A stretch of 46,715 nucleotides of DNA from Patescibacteria group bacterium UBA6805. Lineage in GTDB: Bacteria > Patescibacteriota > Minisyncoccia > Minisyncoccales > Minisyncoccaceae. The notes below the pieces were generated by a model. That model was given only the letters and a program-made list of their open reading frames with translations. It ran no database searches and was not told the origin of the DNA. Made by a program: the position numbers and the translations under genes. The stretch's first letter is position 1. Each line of letters opens with the position of its first letter. This document shows, piece by piece, positions 39,497 to 46,711 of this stretch. The stretch lies in the NCBI GenBank assembly GCA_002452735.1, contig DKFD01000014.1, positions 1 through 46,715 on the forward strand, in the 5' to 3' direction.

Positions 39497-39524
39497 ATTA
39501 TAGCCAGACCCCGAATTTTGTCAA
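39497..39524 (-). promoter_or_regulatory. Sigma70 promoter of the greA leader
   Basis: The minus strand has TTGACA (39519-39524), a 16-base spacer and a perfect TATAAT (39497-39502). The start site near 39490 gives a leader of about 190 bases. Confidence 0.8.
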
Positions 39525-39529
39525 TAACA

Positions 39530-39557
39530 TTGACAAAGAACGGTTTTCCCTTAGAAT
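39530..39557 (+). promoter_or_regulatory. Sigma70 promoter of mltG
   Basis: TTGACA (39530-39535), 16-base spacer, TAGAAT (39552-39557), six bases before the mltG ATG. It is back-to-back with the greA promoter, the -35 boxes being 5 bases apart. Confidence 0.75.
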
Positions 39558-39563
39558 AAAGCC

Positions 39564-40541
39564 ATGAAAAACCTTTTTAAATTATTGATAGTCCTGTTCC
39601 TGGTTTTCCTGGGCTGGTCTCTGCTTAATAACAGCCGGGAAGAGATATCCAAGAGCATTATTATTGAAAAAGGGGCCACTGCCCGGGAAATAGCCCTTAA
39701 ATTAAGGGCGGAAGGGATAATCAGCGACCCCTATCTCTTTCTTTTCCATTCCTTTTTCGGAAACAAGTGGAACAAGCTCCAGGCCGGGGAATATCTGCTG
39801 GATTCTTCAATGAGCAACCAGGAAATCATCGACATTATCCAAAAAGGAAAAACCGCGAAAGAAAGCGTGACCATTGTTGAGGGCTGGGACGCGAAAAATA
39901 TCGCCGAGTATCTTGAAAGCAAGGAGATGTTCTCCAAACAGGAAGTAATGGATAAAATCAACGAGTTCAATCCCGGCCAGTTTGAATTTCTGGCTGACAA
40001 GCCGAAAAACCTCGGGCTTGAAGGATATATCTTCCCCGACACCTACTTCTTGGAAAAAAATGACGGGCTGGAAAACATTCTTATCAAGGCCCTGGAAAAC
40101 TTTGACCGAAAACTGACCGAAGACCTAAAAAACGAAACCAGAAAGCAGAACAAAAGGATTTTTGAAATCATTACCATGGCTTCAATGATTGAAAAAGAGG
40201 TTATAACCCTTGAAGACAAGCAGATTGTTTCGGGAATATTGTGGAAAAGGCTCAAAACAGGAATTCCTCTCCAAGTTGACGCTACGGTCTTGTATGCCAT
40301 GGAAATAAACAACGGAAAGGTTTTTACCAAAGACACCAAGATAGATTCTCCTTACAATACGTATAGATATGCGGGGCTGCCCGTGGGCCCGATCTGCAAT
40401 CCCGGACTGGAAAGCATCAAGGCTGCCATCTTCCCCCAAGAAAGCGCTTATTGGTATTATCTCTCCAAGCCGACCAAAGAAACCGTTTTTTCCAAAACCC
40501 TGGAAGAGCACAATATCGCCAAGGCGAAATATTTAAAATAG
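39564..40541 (+). CDS. mltG: Endolytic transglycosylase MltG
   Basis: A 325-aa YceG/MltG protein that cuts nascent peptidoglycan next to the membrane. An N-terminal transmembrane helix (residues 5-23) is followed by a LysM-like part (IIIEKGATAREIALKLRAEG) and the catalytic domain with the conserved Glu in ITMASMIEKE, plus YAGLPVGPICNPGLESIKAA at the C-terminal end. It probably sets glycan strand termination. The promoter ends 6 bases before the ATG, predicting a leaderless message. The gene overlaps the EndoQ-like gene by 9 bases tail to tail. Confidence 0.94.
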   Translation: MKNLFKLLIVLFLVFLGWSLLNNSREEISKSIIIEKGATAREIALKLRAEGIISDPYLFLFHSFFGNKWNKLQAGEYLLDSSMSNQEIIDIIQKGKTAKESVTIVEGWDAKNIAEYLESKEMFSKQEVMDKINEFNPGQFEFLADKPKNLGLEGYIFPDTYFLEKNDGLENILIKALENFDRKLTEDLKNETRKQNKRIFEIITMASMIEKEVITLEDKQIVSGILWKRLKTGIPLQVDATVLYAMEINNGKVFTKDTKIDSPYNTYRYAGLPVGPICNPGLESIKAAIFPQESAYWYYLSKPTKETVFSKTLEEHNIAKAKYLK

Positions 40542-41771
40542 AACTTTCTGGGAAATCTTGGCCCTGTCTTCTTTCAAGGAAAAGATGCTGACTTTGCCGA
40601 ATTCTCCGTCAAAGCCCGGGCTGATGCTCAAGTCGCCCTCTCTCACTCTTTTGACCGCTTCGGCAATCAGTTTGCCGGATGCTTTTTCAATATTCCCGAT
40701 GGAAGCATCCAGAAGAACGCTGAATTCCGAATTGAAGGCATTGATTAATTTGTCGTATTCTTTTTTAACCGCCAGGGACAAAACCCCGACCCCCAGACAC
40801 TCGGAAATTATCTCTTTCAAGGGAACCAGTTTTTTAAAAGGAATGCCGCCTTCGATTTTTTCCGTATCACTGATTTTGGCAACCCGGTTGGCCACGCCTA
40901 TGGTCAAAGAGCGTCCGCAAACAGGACAAATCTCGTTGTATTTTCTGGATTCTTCCGGACTTAGACAAACCTTGCAAAGCCTGTGCCCGTCATAATGGTA
41001 CTTTCCTTCTTCAGGATAAAATTCAACCGTATAAAGGAATCTTGAAGGGTCTTTTGCTTTTATGGAATCAACGATTGAATAATAATCGAGTTTTGTGTCA
41101 AAAACATTGGCTTCCCTCCCCAGCTTCTCCGGGCTGTGGGCGTCGCTGTTGGAAATTATGCAGAGCCTTCTGCCGTCCGGTATCCTTCTTATCATATCCG
41201 GGTCAGCGGAGAGACCGCTTTCCAGGGCGAAAATTTGCGGAGATAATTCCTCAAAACATTCCTCGACTGAATCGAATCCTGATTTTGAGCCGAAAATGCT
41301 GAACCAGGGCGTCAGGCAATGGGCGGGAACGAAAAGGCAGTCCGGAGAAACGCCGATAATTATCCTTAAAAGTTCTTTGGCATCCATCCCCAAGATGGGC
41401 CTGCCGTCCGACTTTAAATTGCCGACGGCATTCAGCCTTCTGTTTATCTCCTCAACCACTTCCAGGCCCGGAGCCAAAATAACAACGTGTATCTTCCGCA
41501 CCTTGTTATTCTTGGTATAAATGCAGCTTATCTCCGAAGTCAAAATGAAAAATGTTCCGTTGTCGCCCTTTTTCAGCCTGAAAAGACCGGGAGCAGCCGG
41601 CTCCAGTTTTTCTTTCAATTCTCCGAACCAGACAGGATGGGTAAAATCGCCGGTGCCGACAACTTTGATTCCCTTGATTTTGGCCCACTGGGAAATTTTA
41701 TCCAAGTCAAAATCTTTGCTCGTGGCCCGGGAGTATTTGGAGTGAAGATGAAAATCGGCGATAAACTTCAT
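40533..41771 (-). CDS. Endonuclease Q (EndoQ)-like PHP-domain protein
   Basis: A 412-aa protein with an N-terminal PHP domain (FIADFHLHSKYSRATSKD; VVGTGDFTHPVWFGEL; LFVPAHCLTPWFS; ISNSDAHSPEKLG), then a four-Cys zinc module (CKVCLSPEE and CPVCGRSLTIGV), and a helical C-terminal part with GIPFKKLVPLKEII. This is the layout of EndoQ, an endonuclease that nicks DNA 5' of deaminated bases in Thermococcales and some bacteria. Activity here is inferred. It overlaps the EF-like gene by 4 bases. Confidence 0.85.
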   Translation of the reverse strand: MKFIADFHLHSKYSRATSKDFDLDKISQWAKIKGIKVVGTGDFTHPVWFGELKEKLEPAAPGLFRLKKGDNGTFFILTSEISCIYTKNNKVRKIHVVILAPGLEVVEEINRRLNAVGNLKSDGRPILGMDAKELLRIIIGVSPDCLFVPAHCLTPWFSIFGSKSGFDSVEECFEELSPQIFALESGLSADPDMIRRIPDGRRLCIISNSDAHSPEKLGREANVFDTKLDYYSIVDSIKAKDPSRFLYTVEFYPEEGKYHYDGHRLCKVCLSPEESRKYNEICPVCGRSLTIGVANRVAKISDTEKIEGGIPFKKLVPLKEIISECLGVGVLSLAVKKEYDKLINAFNSEFSVLLDASIGNIEKASGKLIAEAVKRVREGDLSISPGFDGEFGKVSIFSLKEDRAKISQKVLF

Positions 41772-42037
41772 GCTTTGAAAACAAGGTATCCTTCTCTGGC
41801 CGTGTCTTTCAGCTTAAGACCGACTTCCTGCCCCTTCTTGGCTTTCTTTATCTTCTTTCCGTCAATCTCCATTGAAGAGATTTTTTGTTTGAACCTCTCC
41901 TCGGTTTTCGACTTAACCACGATTTCGTCTCCCAAAGCAACCGCATCGGACAACTTAATCACCCCCACTTTTATCTTATTGAAATAGTGGGTGATTTTCC
42001 CGATTTTCTTTTGTTTTTTAATAACGACTTTTTTCAT
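41768..42037 (-). CDS. Small EF-Tu domain 2-like (U32 C-terminal-like) protein
   Basis: An 89-aa beta-barrel protein resembling the domain 2 barrel of translation elongation factors and the C-terminal domain of U32 peptidases: KIGKITHYFNKIKVGVIKL, DAVALGDEIVVK, KAKKGQEVGLKLK. Such stand-alone proteins are annotated elsewhere as elongation-factor-like; the function is unknown. It sits one base after the LOG-like gene and overlaps the EndoQ-like gene by 4 bases, so it is translated with both. Confidence 0.7.
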   Translation of the reverse strand: MKKVVIKKQKKIGKITHYFNKIKVGVIKLSDAVALGDEIVVKSKTEERFKQKISSMEIDGKKIKKAKKGQEVGLKLKDTAREGYLVFKA

Positions 42038-42038
42038 A

Positions 42039-42617
42039 TTATTTTTTAATTAAACAAGTGTTGTCTTTTTTTCTCTTGGCGATAACGCTTATCAGCCTGT
42101 CCACCAGAATGTCCGGGTCTTTCTCGAAAATAATCGTCTTGGCGTAGCGGCTGTAAACCCCCTTTATCAATCCTCTAATCCTGTCCGCCGTTCCTCCGGT
42201 TCCCTCCAGGACCCCTATCGGTTTTTTGGACTCAACGGCGGTGGTAAACTCGTGCAGGGTCCCTATCCGGCCGCAGATGATTATAACCCCGTCGGCTGAT
42301 TTGGTCATGAGCACGTCCCTGCCCGTGTAATCGCCACCTGTATAAATCATTATGTCAAAAGCGGCTATGGGCAGCCTATAGACCTTTAAATGGGCTTTTT
42401 CCGATGCTGCCGGAGAAAACCCCACATTATACCCTCCTGCCTCCTTGCAGCCCAGGGCAGCGTAATAAGGAACGCCGGAAGTGGCCCCGGTAATCAGGGT
42501 GTGTCCTCTGCGGGCAACCTCTCTTCCCGTTTCTTTAGATATCTCTTTGATGTTCTTGCAGCACGGCGTCAAAACAGCTGCTCCGGAAACAACTATGTTG
42601 TATTTGCAATATTTCAT
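42039..42617 (-). CDS. LOG/SLOG-family Rossmann-fold protein
   Basis: A 192-aa protein with a Rossmann-like nucleotide-binding fold of the LOG (lysine decarboxylase-like) superfamily. The usual PGGxGTxxE signature appears as ICGRIGTLHEF; the N-terminal ITGATSGVPYYAALGCKEAGG is typical, and DRLISVIAKRKK ends it. LOG enzymes act as nucleotide phosphoribohydrolases, while other members are nucleotide sensors; the altered PGG makes enzymatic activity uncertain. It overlaps the methyltransferase stop by 4 bases. Confidence 0.75.
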   Translation of the reverse strand: MKYCKYNIVVSGAAVLTPCCKNIKEISKETGREVARRGHTLITGATSGVPYYAALGCKEAGGYNVGFSPAASEKAHLKVYRLPIAAFDIMIYTGGDYTGRDVLMTKSADGVIIICGRIGTLHEFTTAVESKKPIGVLEGTGGTADRIRGLIKGVYSRYAKTIIFEKDPDILVDRLISVIAKRKKDNTCLIKK

Positions 42618-43279
42618 TTTTTTTCACAAATTAAATAAAAGTTGGTATACGGCCTTTCACCCACCATTATCTCTCCTTTTTCAATAATTTTCAATCCTGC
42701 CTCTGCGGCCAAATCTTCCAGCTCTCTTAAATTGAATTTATGGAAATAGCAATCCTCGGCTCCGTACCAAGAAAGAAGAATGTCATCCTTGTCCAAATTC
42801 TTGTTCTTGAAAAAAGAAAATTTCTGCTTTTCTTTCAAGTCCCAGACCGTTAAAATCAATCTTCCTTTGTTTTTCAAAACTCTTTTGGCTTCCTTCAAAA
42901 ACCTCAAGCGCAATTCTTTGGAAGGAACGTGGTGCAGAACCGCTATAACATAAACTTTGTCGAAAAATTCCGGGTCGAAAGCCAAATGGAATCCCGTGCC
43001 CAGCCAAAAACGGGCTCGGGGATATTTCTCTTTGGCAATCTCAATCATTTTAGAAGAAAAATCTATGCCGTAATAATCCGCTTTTCTTTTTTCTAACAAG
43101 GAATAGAATCTTCCGCTCCCGCATCCCAAATCAAGAACCTTGTCGTTCTTAGAAACATCGTTAAAAAGGAATTCCATTTCTTTCCACTCCTTTTCCCTTA
43201 CCCGGGAATATTTTTCCGCAATCTTGTTGTAATCTTCCTTTAATTTGTCTAAGATATACCTGATGTAATTATTGTCCAT
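42614..43279 (-). CDS. Trm9/ALKBH8-like SAM methyltransferase (candidate cm5U34 methylase)
   Basis: A 221-aa class I methyltransferase. The SAM motif is KVLDLGCGSGRFYSLL, with YYGIDFSSKMIEIAKEKYP and the AVLHHV motif. Several features match Trm9/ALKBH8, which methylates 5-carboxymethyluridine at tRNA position 34: the N-terminal YNKIAEKYSRVREKEW, LTVWDL after the fold core, a late SWYG, the YFHKFNLRELEDLAAEAGL segment, and the C-terminal TNFYLICEKK. It is head-to-head with elp3, whose product makes the cm5U precursor. The ATG at 43279 gives the family N-terminus; the open frame extends upstream inside elp3. Confidence 0.75.
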   Translation of the reverse strand: MDNNYIRYILDKLKEDYNKIAEKYSRVREKEWKEMEFLFNDVSKNDKVLDLGCGSGRFYSLLEKRKADYYGIDFSSKMIEIAKEKYPRARFWLGTGFHLAFDPEFFDKVYVIAVLHHVPSKELRLRFLKEAKRVLKNKGRLILTVWDLKEKQKFSFFKNKNLDKDDILLSWYGAEDCYFHKFNLRELEDLAAEAGLKIIEKGEIMVGERPYTNFYLICEKK

Positions 43280-44828
43280 GAAGCCAGAAGAATTGATAAT
43301 TAAAAAGCTTGTTGAAATCGGAGCCGGAACCCCCGAGGACTTGTCTTTGGTTAAAAGAAGAGTGGCCAAAAAAGAAAAGGTTGCCTGCCCCAGCAATATT
43401 GAACTGCTTCAAGCATACCACACTCTCTTGAAGAAAAAAAGGATTAAAAAAAACAAAAACCTGGAGAGTCTCTTGAAAACAAGGCCGGTCAGGTCTTTGT
43501 CCGGCGTGGTCAATGTTTCCGTCCTGACCAAGCCCTATTCCTGCCCGGGAAAATGCATTTTCTGCCCCACGGAAAAAGACATTCCCAAAAGCTATGTTTC
43601 CGGAGAACCGGCCGTGGAAAGGGCCAAAAGATTGAAGTATGACCCGTATGCCCAGGTCAAAAAGCGCATCGAGGTTCTGGCAATGGCCGGCCACCCCGTT
43701 GAAAAGATAGAATTGAGGGTTATTGGAGGAACCTGGTCTTTTTACGAAAAAAAATACAAAACATGGTTTGTCAAAAGATGCTTTGACGCCTGTAACGGCA
43801 AAAAAAGCAAAAACCTGGAAGACGCCCAGGAAAAGAACGAAAAAGCCAAGCATAGAATCGTGGGCCTGTCTTTTGAAACAAGGCCCGATTTCATTAATTT
43901 GAAAGAAATAAAAGAAATGAAAGAATTGGGAGCAACCAAGATAGAGCTGGGCGTGCAAACCCTTTATGGCGACGTTTTAAAGCTGAACAAAAGACAACAC
44001 GGAATAAAAGAAACGATTGAAGCGACGAGAATACTCAAAGACGCCGGATTCAAGGTGGCTTATCAGACGATGCTCAATCTTCTTGGCTCCACCCCTCAAA
44101 AAGACGTCAGGATGTTCAAAGAATTGTTCAGTGATGAAAATTTCAAGCCCGACTCCCTTAAAATATATCCCTGCGCTTTGGTCAAAGAGGCTCCTTTGCA
44201 CAAGCTTTATCTTAAAAAGAAATACAGGCCCTATTCGGAAAAAACCCTGATAGAAACCATTGCCAGAATAAAGAAATTCGTTCCCGAATACGTAAGAATA
44301 GAAAGAATAATCAGGGACATTCCCGCCACTTCCATTATCGAGGGCGGAGCGAAAACATCCAATCTCAGGCAGATACTTGACAGAAAAATGAAAAAAGAAG
44401 GATGGCAGTGCCGATGCATCAGGTGCAGGGAAATAAAGAATCTGAAAAAAGAAAAGAGGCTTTATCTTTTCCGGGAAGACTACAAAGCCTCCCAAGGAAA
44501 AGAAATATTCCTATCTTTCGAGGACAAGCAAAGAAAAAACATTTATTCGCTTTTAAGATTACGATTCCCTTCTTCAACAATTCTTCCTGTTTTGAAAGAT
44601 TCGGCCGTTGTCAGGGAGCTGCACACTTTCGGACAGGCAGTCGATGTTTCCAAGAAAGATTCTTCTGTCCAGCACAAAGGCCTGGGCAAAAAACTGCTCA
44701 AAAAAGCGGAAAGGATTTCAAAGAAAGAATTTAAAAAACTGGCCGTTATCTCTGGAGTGGGCGTGAGGGATTATTACAAAAAGCTCGGATACAAGCTGGA
44801 ACAGGGATACATGGTTAAAAAGATTTAA
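43278..44828 (+). CDS. elp3: tRNA U34 acetyl/carboxymethyl transferase Elp3 (radical SAM + GNAT)
   Basis: A 516-aa Elp3-type protein. The N-terminal radical SAM part has Cys residues in SCPGKCIFCPTEKD, followed by YDPYAQVKKRIEVLAMAGHP and GGTWSFYEKKY. The C-terminal GNAT acetyltransferase has RELHTFGQAVDVS, HKGLGKKLLKKAE and YYKKLGYKLEQGYMV. Archaeal and some bacterial single-subunit Elp3 proteins make 5-carboxymethyluridine at U34 using acetyl-CoA. The ATG at 43278 is chosen; only a TTG lies just upstream. Its start overlaps that of the divergent Trm9-like gene by 2 bases. Confidence 0.93.
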   Translation: MKPEELIIKKLVEIGAGTPEDLSLVKRRVAKKEKVACPSNIELLQAYHTLLKKKRIKKNKNLESLLKTRPVRSLSGVVNVSVLTKPYSCPGKCIFCPTEKDIPKSYVSGEPAVERAKRLKYDPYAQVKKRIEVLAMAGHPVEKIELRVIGGTWSFYEKKYKTWFVKRCFDACNGKKSKNLEDAQEKNEKAKHRIVGLSFETRPDFINLKEIKEMKELGATKIELGVQTLYGDVLKLNKRQHGIKETIEATRILKDAGFKVAYQTMLNLLGSTPQKDVRMFKELFSDENFKPDSLKIYPCALVKEAPLHKLYLKKKYRPYSEKTLIETIARIKKFVPEYVRIERIIRDIPATSIIEGGAKTSNLRQILDRKMKKEGWQCRCIRCREIKNLKKEKRLYLFREDYKASQGKEIFLSFEDKQRKNIYSLLRLRFPSSTILPVLKDSAVVRELHTFGQAVDVSKKDSSVQHKGLGKKLLKKAERISKKEFKKLAVISGVGVRDYYKKLGYKLEQGYMVKKI

Positions 44829-44885
44829 AATCATTATTTTCCACGATACACTGCAATAGTATATTATTAGAAACAGCCTGTCCTG

Positions 44886-45841
44886 CTATAATTTCAACCT
44901 CTTTGTCAGCCCGAAAGCGTCAGCATGCTTGGCATAAGCGAGCCAGGAATTGATTCTTTCTTTTCCTTCAATTTTCCTTGTTTTTTTCAAAAATCTCTTA
45001 ACCGTGCTTTTCCTCAATAAAACGTGATTTTTAAAAGTAACGTATCCCAAAAAATCAACCCCTTTTGACGAGGGAAAGATATCGGCCTTCTTGGGATGTA
45101 GCTCCAACTTGAGATTTGACCGCAGATAATCCCTGATTTTTTCTTTTAAGCAGCGCAGTTCTTTCTTTTCCCCTAAAATCAAAAAATCGTCCATGTAGCG
45201 GATAAAGTGTTTTTGCTTTAATTCGCGTTTAATGAACTGGTCCATCTGATTTAAGAAAACATTGGCGAACAGCTGAGAGGTTAAGTTGCCAATGGGAATT
45301 CCGGTTTTTGTTTCTTTATTGAAAGAGCCCGCGATTTCTTTAAGTAAGCGCATCGCCTTTTTATCTTTTATCTTCTTTTCCGTTGTCCCCAGAAGAACGG
45401 CCTGGTTTACGCTGTCAAAATACTTTGAGATATCGCACTTAAGGCAGTACCCCCCCCCGCGGCCTTAAGCCAAAACCTCAGCCTTTTCAAGGCCCGGTGC
45501 GTTCCTTTTCTTTTTCGACAGGCGTAAGATTCAAAGATAAAGGTCTTTTCAAAAATCGGCTCAACCACATTGCACAAAGCATGGTGCATAATTCTGTCTT
45601 TGAAGCAAGGTGCCCTGATTGTTCTTTTCTTTGAATCGCGGACAATGAATTCCTTGTAGCCGCCGTGGACATAATTTTCCTTTTCCAGCTCTTTTTTTAT
45701 CCCGGCCAGATTATACTCCAAAAAATAACCGAATGATAAAACGTCTTTTTTAAATCTCTTCCCTTTTCCAGCTTTCAGATAACCCGAATGGATGTTTTCA
45801 AAAGAAATGATTTGGGGGAATAATCCGCTATGTCTTTTCAT
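44886..45841 (-). CDS. DGR reverse transcriptase, interrupted by a frameshift in a G9 run
   Basis: Two adjoining frames together give an intact DGR-type reverse transcriptase of about 318 aa. The N-terminal part (45841 to about 45450, start MKRHSGLFPQIISFENI) carries the first RT motifs and CFKDRIMHHALCNVVEPIF. The rest has LKCDISKYFDSV, GIPIGNLTSQLFANVFLNQ with the DGR-type IGNLTSQ motif, RYMDDFLIL and KGVDFLGY. The frames meet at G9 (45450-45458 on the complement); 7 or 10 G would restore the reading frame. It follows the template repeat, as expected. The break may be real, phase variable, or a sequencing error. Confidence 0.85.
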
Positions 45842-45857
45842 TTTTAAAGCCTATTGG

Positions 45858-45900
45858 CCCCGGCCGGGATTTTCGGAAAACCTACTGAAACCGGCCGGGG
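45858..45900 (-). repeat. 10-bp perfect GC-rich inverted repeat in the DGR spacer
   Basis: CCCCGGCCGG (45858-45867) and CCGGCCGGGG (45891-45900) flank 23 bases between the template repeat and the RT start. Two smaller inverted repeats lie in the same spacer: ACTACT/AGTAGT (45934-45939 and 45957-45962) and ACAGCA/TGCTGT (45976-45981 and 45994-45999). In characterised DGRs the RNA downstream of the template repeat is needed for cDNA synthesis, so this spacer may be the structured RT-binding part. Confidence 0.6.
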
Positions 45901-46017
45901 ATACGGGCTTAATATTTTCCCTTTTGTCTTAAAACTACTCGGGAAGGAATAAAATCAGTAGTCAATAATGCTCTGACAGCATATTCTTGAACGTGCTGTT
46001 CCGGCAGGTAGTCAAAA

Positions 46018-46139
46018 GACTACCGGGCGCAGCGAAACCCGATGTTGCTGTTCGTGTTCGTGGGCGAATTGTTCAGATTCAGCGTGAAAGCGCCGGCATT
46101 GGCGCCATTGTTCCAATTGCCGCCGCGTTTCAGGGCACG
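46018..46139 (-). repeat. DGR template repeat (TR)
   Basis: A 122-base repeat that matches the variable repeat at 46591-46711 except at 12 adenines of the minus strand and one extra A. Read on the minus strand it would encode ALKRGGNWNNGANAG, then AFTLNLNNSPTNTN and SNIGFRCAR with a stop, rich in AAY codons, the hallmark of a DGR template. It starts 19 bases after avd. A hairpin GGTAGTC-AAAA-GACTACC (46007-46024) sits at its 3' end. Confidence 0.95.
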
Positions 46140-46158
46140 TGCGCGATTTTATCCCCTC

Positions 46159-46506
46159 TTAAATATTTTTAATTTTCTTAAAACCGCCCAATAGTTTCCC
46201 TACCTCCGTTATTCTCTCGGCAAAAAATCCGTAGCTTTTAATGCTGATAAATCTCAAATCCTTGGCTAATCTCACAAGAATCCTCAATCTGTCAATTTTA
46301 ACGTTTAAATCTTCCGCCAATGATTCGCTTCTGAATTTCTGCGAATTTAATTTAACCAAACCTTCCAATATTTCAATCAAGCAATTTTCAATTCTTTGAG
46401 CCAGCACGAATTTTTGACTCTTGGGAAACCTGTTTAATATGGGATGCAGCCACAAAACCAAATCGTAAGTTTTCTGGAATAAAAACAAATCATTGTAATT
46501 GTACAT
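46159..46506 (-). CDS. avd: DGR accessory protein Avd (four-helix bundle)
   Basis: A 115-aa all-helical protein of the Avd/23S-rRNA-intervening-sequence type four-helix bundle family. Helix 1 has FLFQKTYDLVLWLHPILN, helix 2 FVLAQRIENCLIEILEGLVK, helix 3 LNVKIDRLRILVRLAKDL and helix 4 YGFFAERITEVGKLLGGFKK. Avd forms a pentamer that binds the RT and template RNA and is required for mutagenic retrohoming. The position between variable repeat and template repeat is the standard DGR order. Confidence 0.92.
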   Translation of the reverse strand: MYNYNDLFLFQKTYDLVLWLHPILNRFPKSQKFVLAQRIENCLIEILEGLVKLNSQKFRSESLAEDLNVKIDRLRILVRLAKDLRFISIKSYGFFAERITEVGKLLGGFKKIKNI

Positions 46507-46534
46507 ATTCCAATTTCTTCTAAAACGTATTCGG

Positions 46535-46568
46535 GGTTCTCAATGTTTCAAAGGAAACATTGAGAACC
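46535..46568 (-). repeat. 15-bp perfect hairpin downstream of the variable repeat
   Basis: GGTTCTCAATGTTTC and GAAACATTGAGAACC with a 4-base loop, about 24 bases after the target stop codon. In the model DGR (phage BPP-1) a hairpin just downstream of the variable repeat promotes retrohoming. A terminator role is less likely because no T run follows. Confidence 0.75.
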
Positions 46569-46590
46569 TTTCAGGCTCTCAAGATTCCAA

Positions 46591-46711
46591 GACTACCGGG
46601 CGCAGCGAAACCCGACGTTGCCGCCCGTGTACGTGGGCGAATTGCTCAGATCCAGCGTGAAAGCGCCGGCATTGGCGCCATCGTCCCAACGCCGCCGCGT
46701 GACAGGGCACG
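46591..46711 (-). repeat. DGR variable repeat (VR)
   Basis: A 121-base copy of the template repeat at the 3' end of the target gene. All 12 substitutions fall at template adenines (9 A-to-G, 2 A-to-T, 1 A-to-C on the minus strand), and one A is deleted. The last 21 bases (GGGTTTCGCTGCGCCCGGTAG on the minus strand, split GGGTTTCGCTGC + GCCCGGTAG) are identical, as expected for the homing initiation region. Confidence 0.93.

Noticed and set aside
43269..43958. Minus-strand frame of 229 codons antisense to elp3
   Set aside because: Low-complexity Phe-rich shadow of the elp3 coding sequence.
44829..44885. Possible terminator between elp3 and the RT gene
   Set aside because: No stem with a T run could be found on either strand in this 57-base gap.
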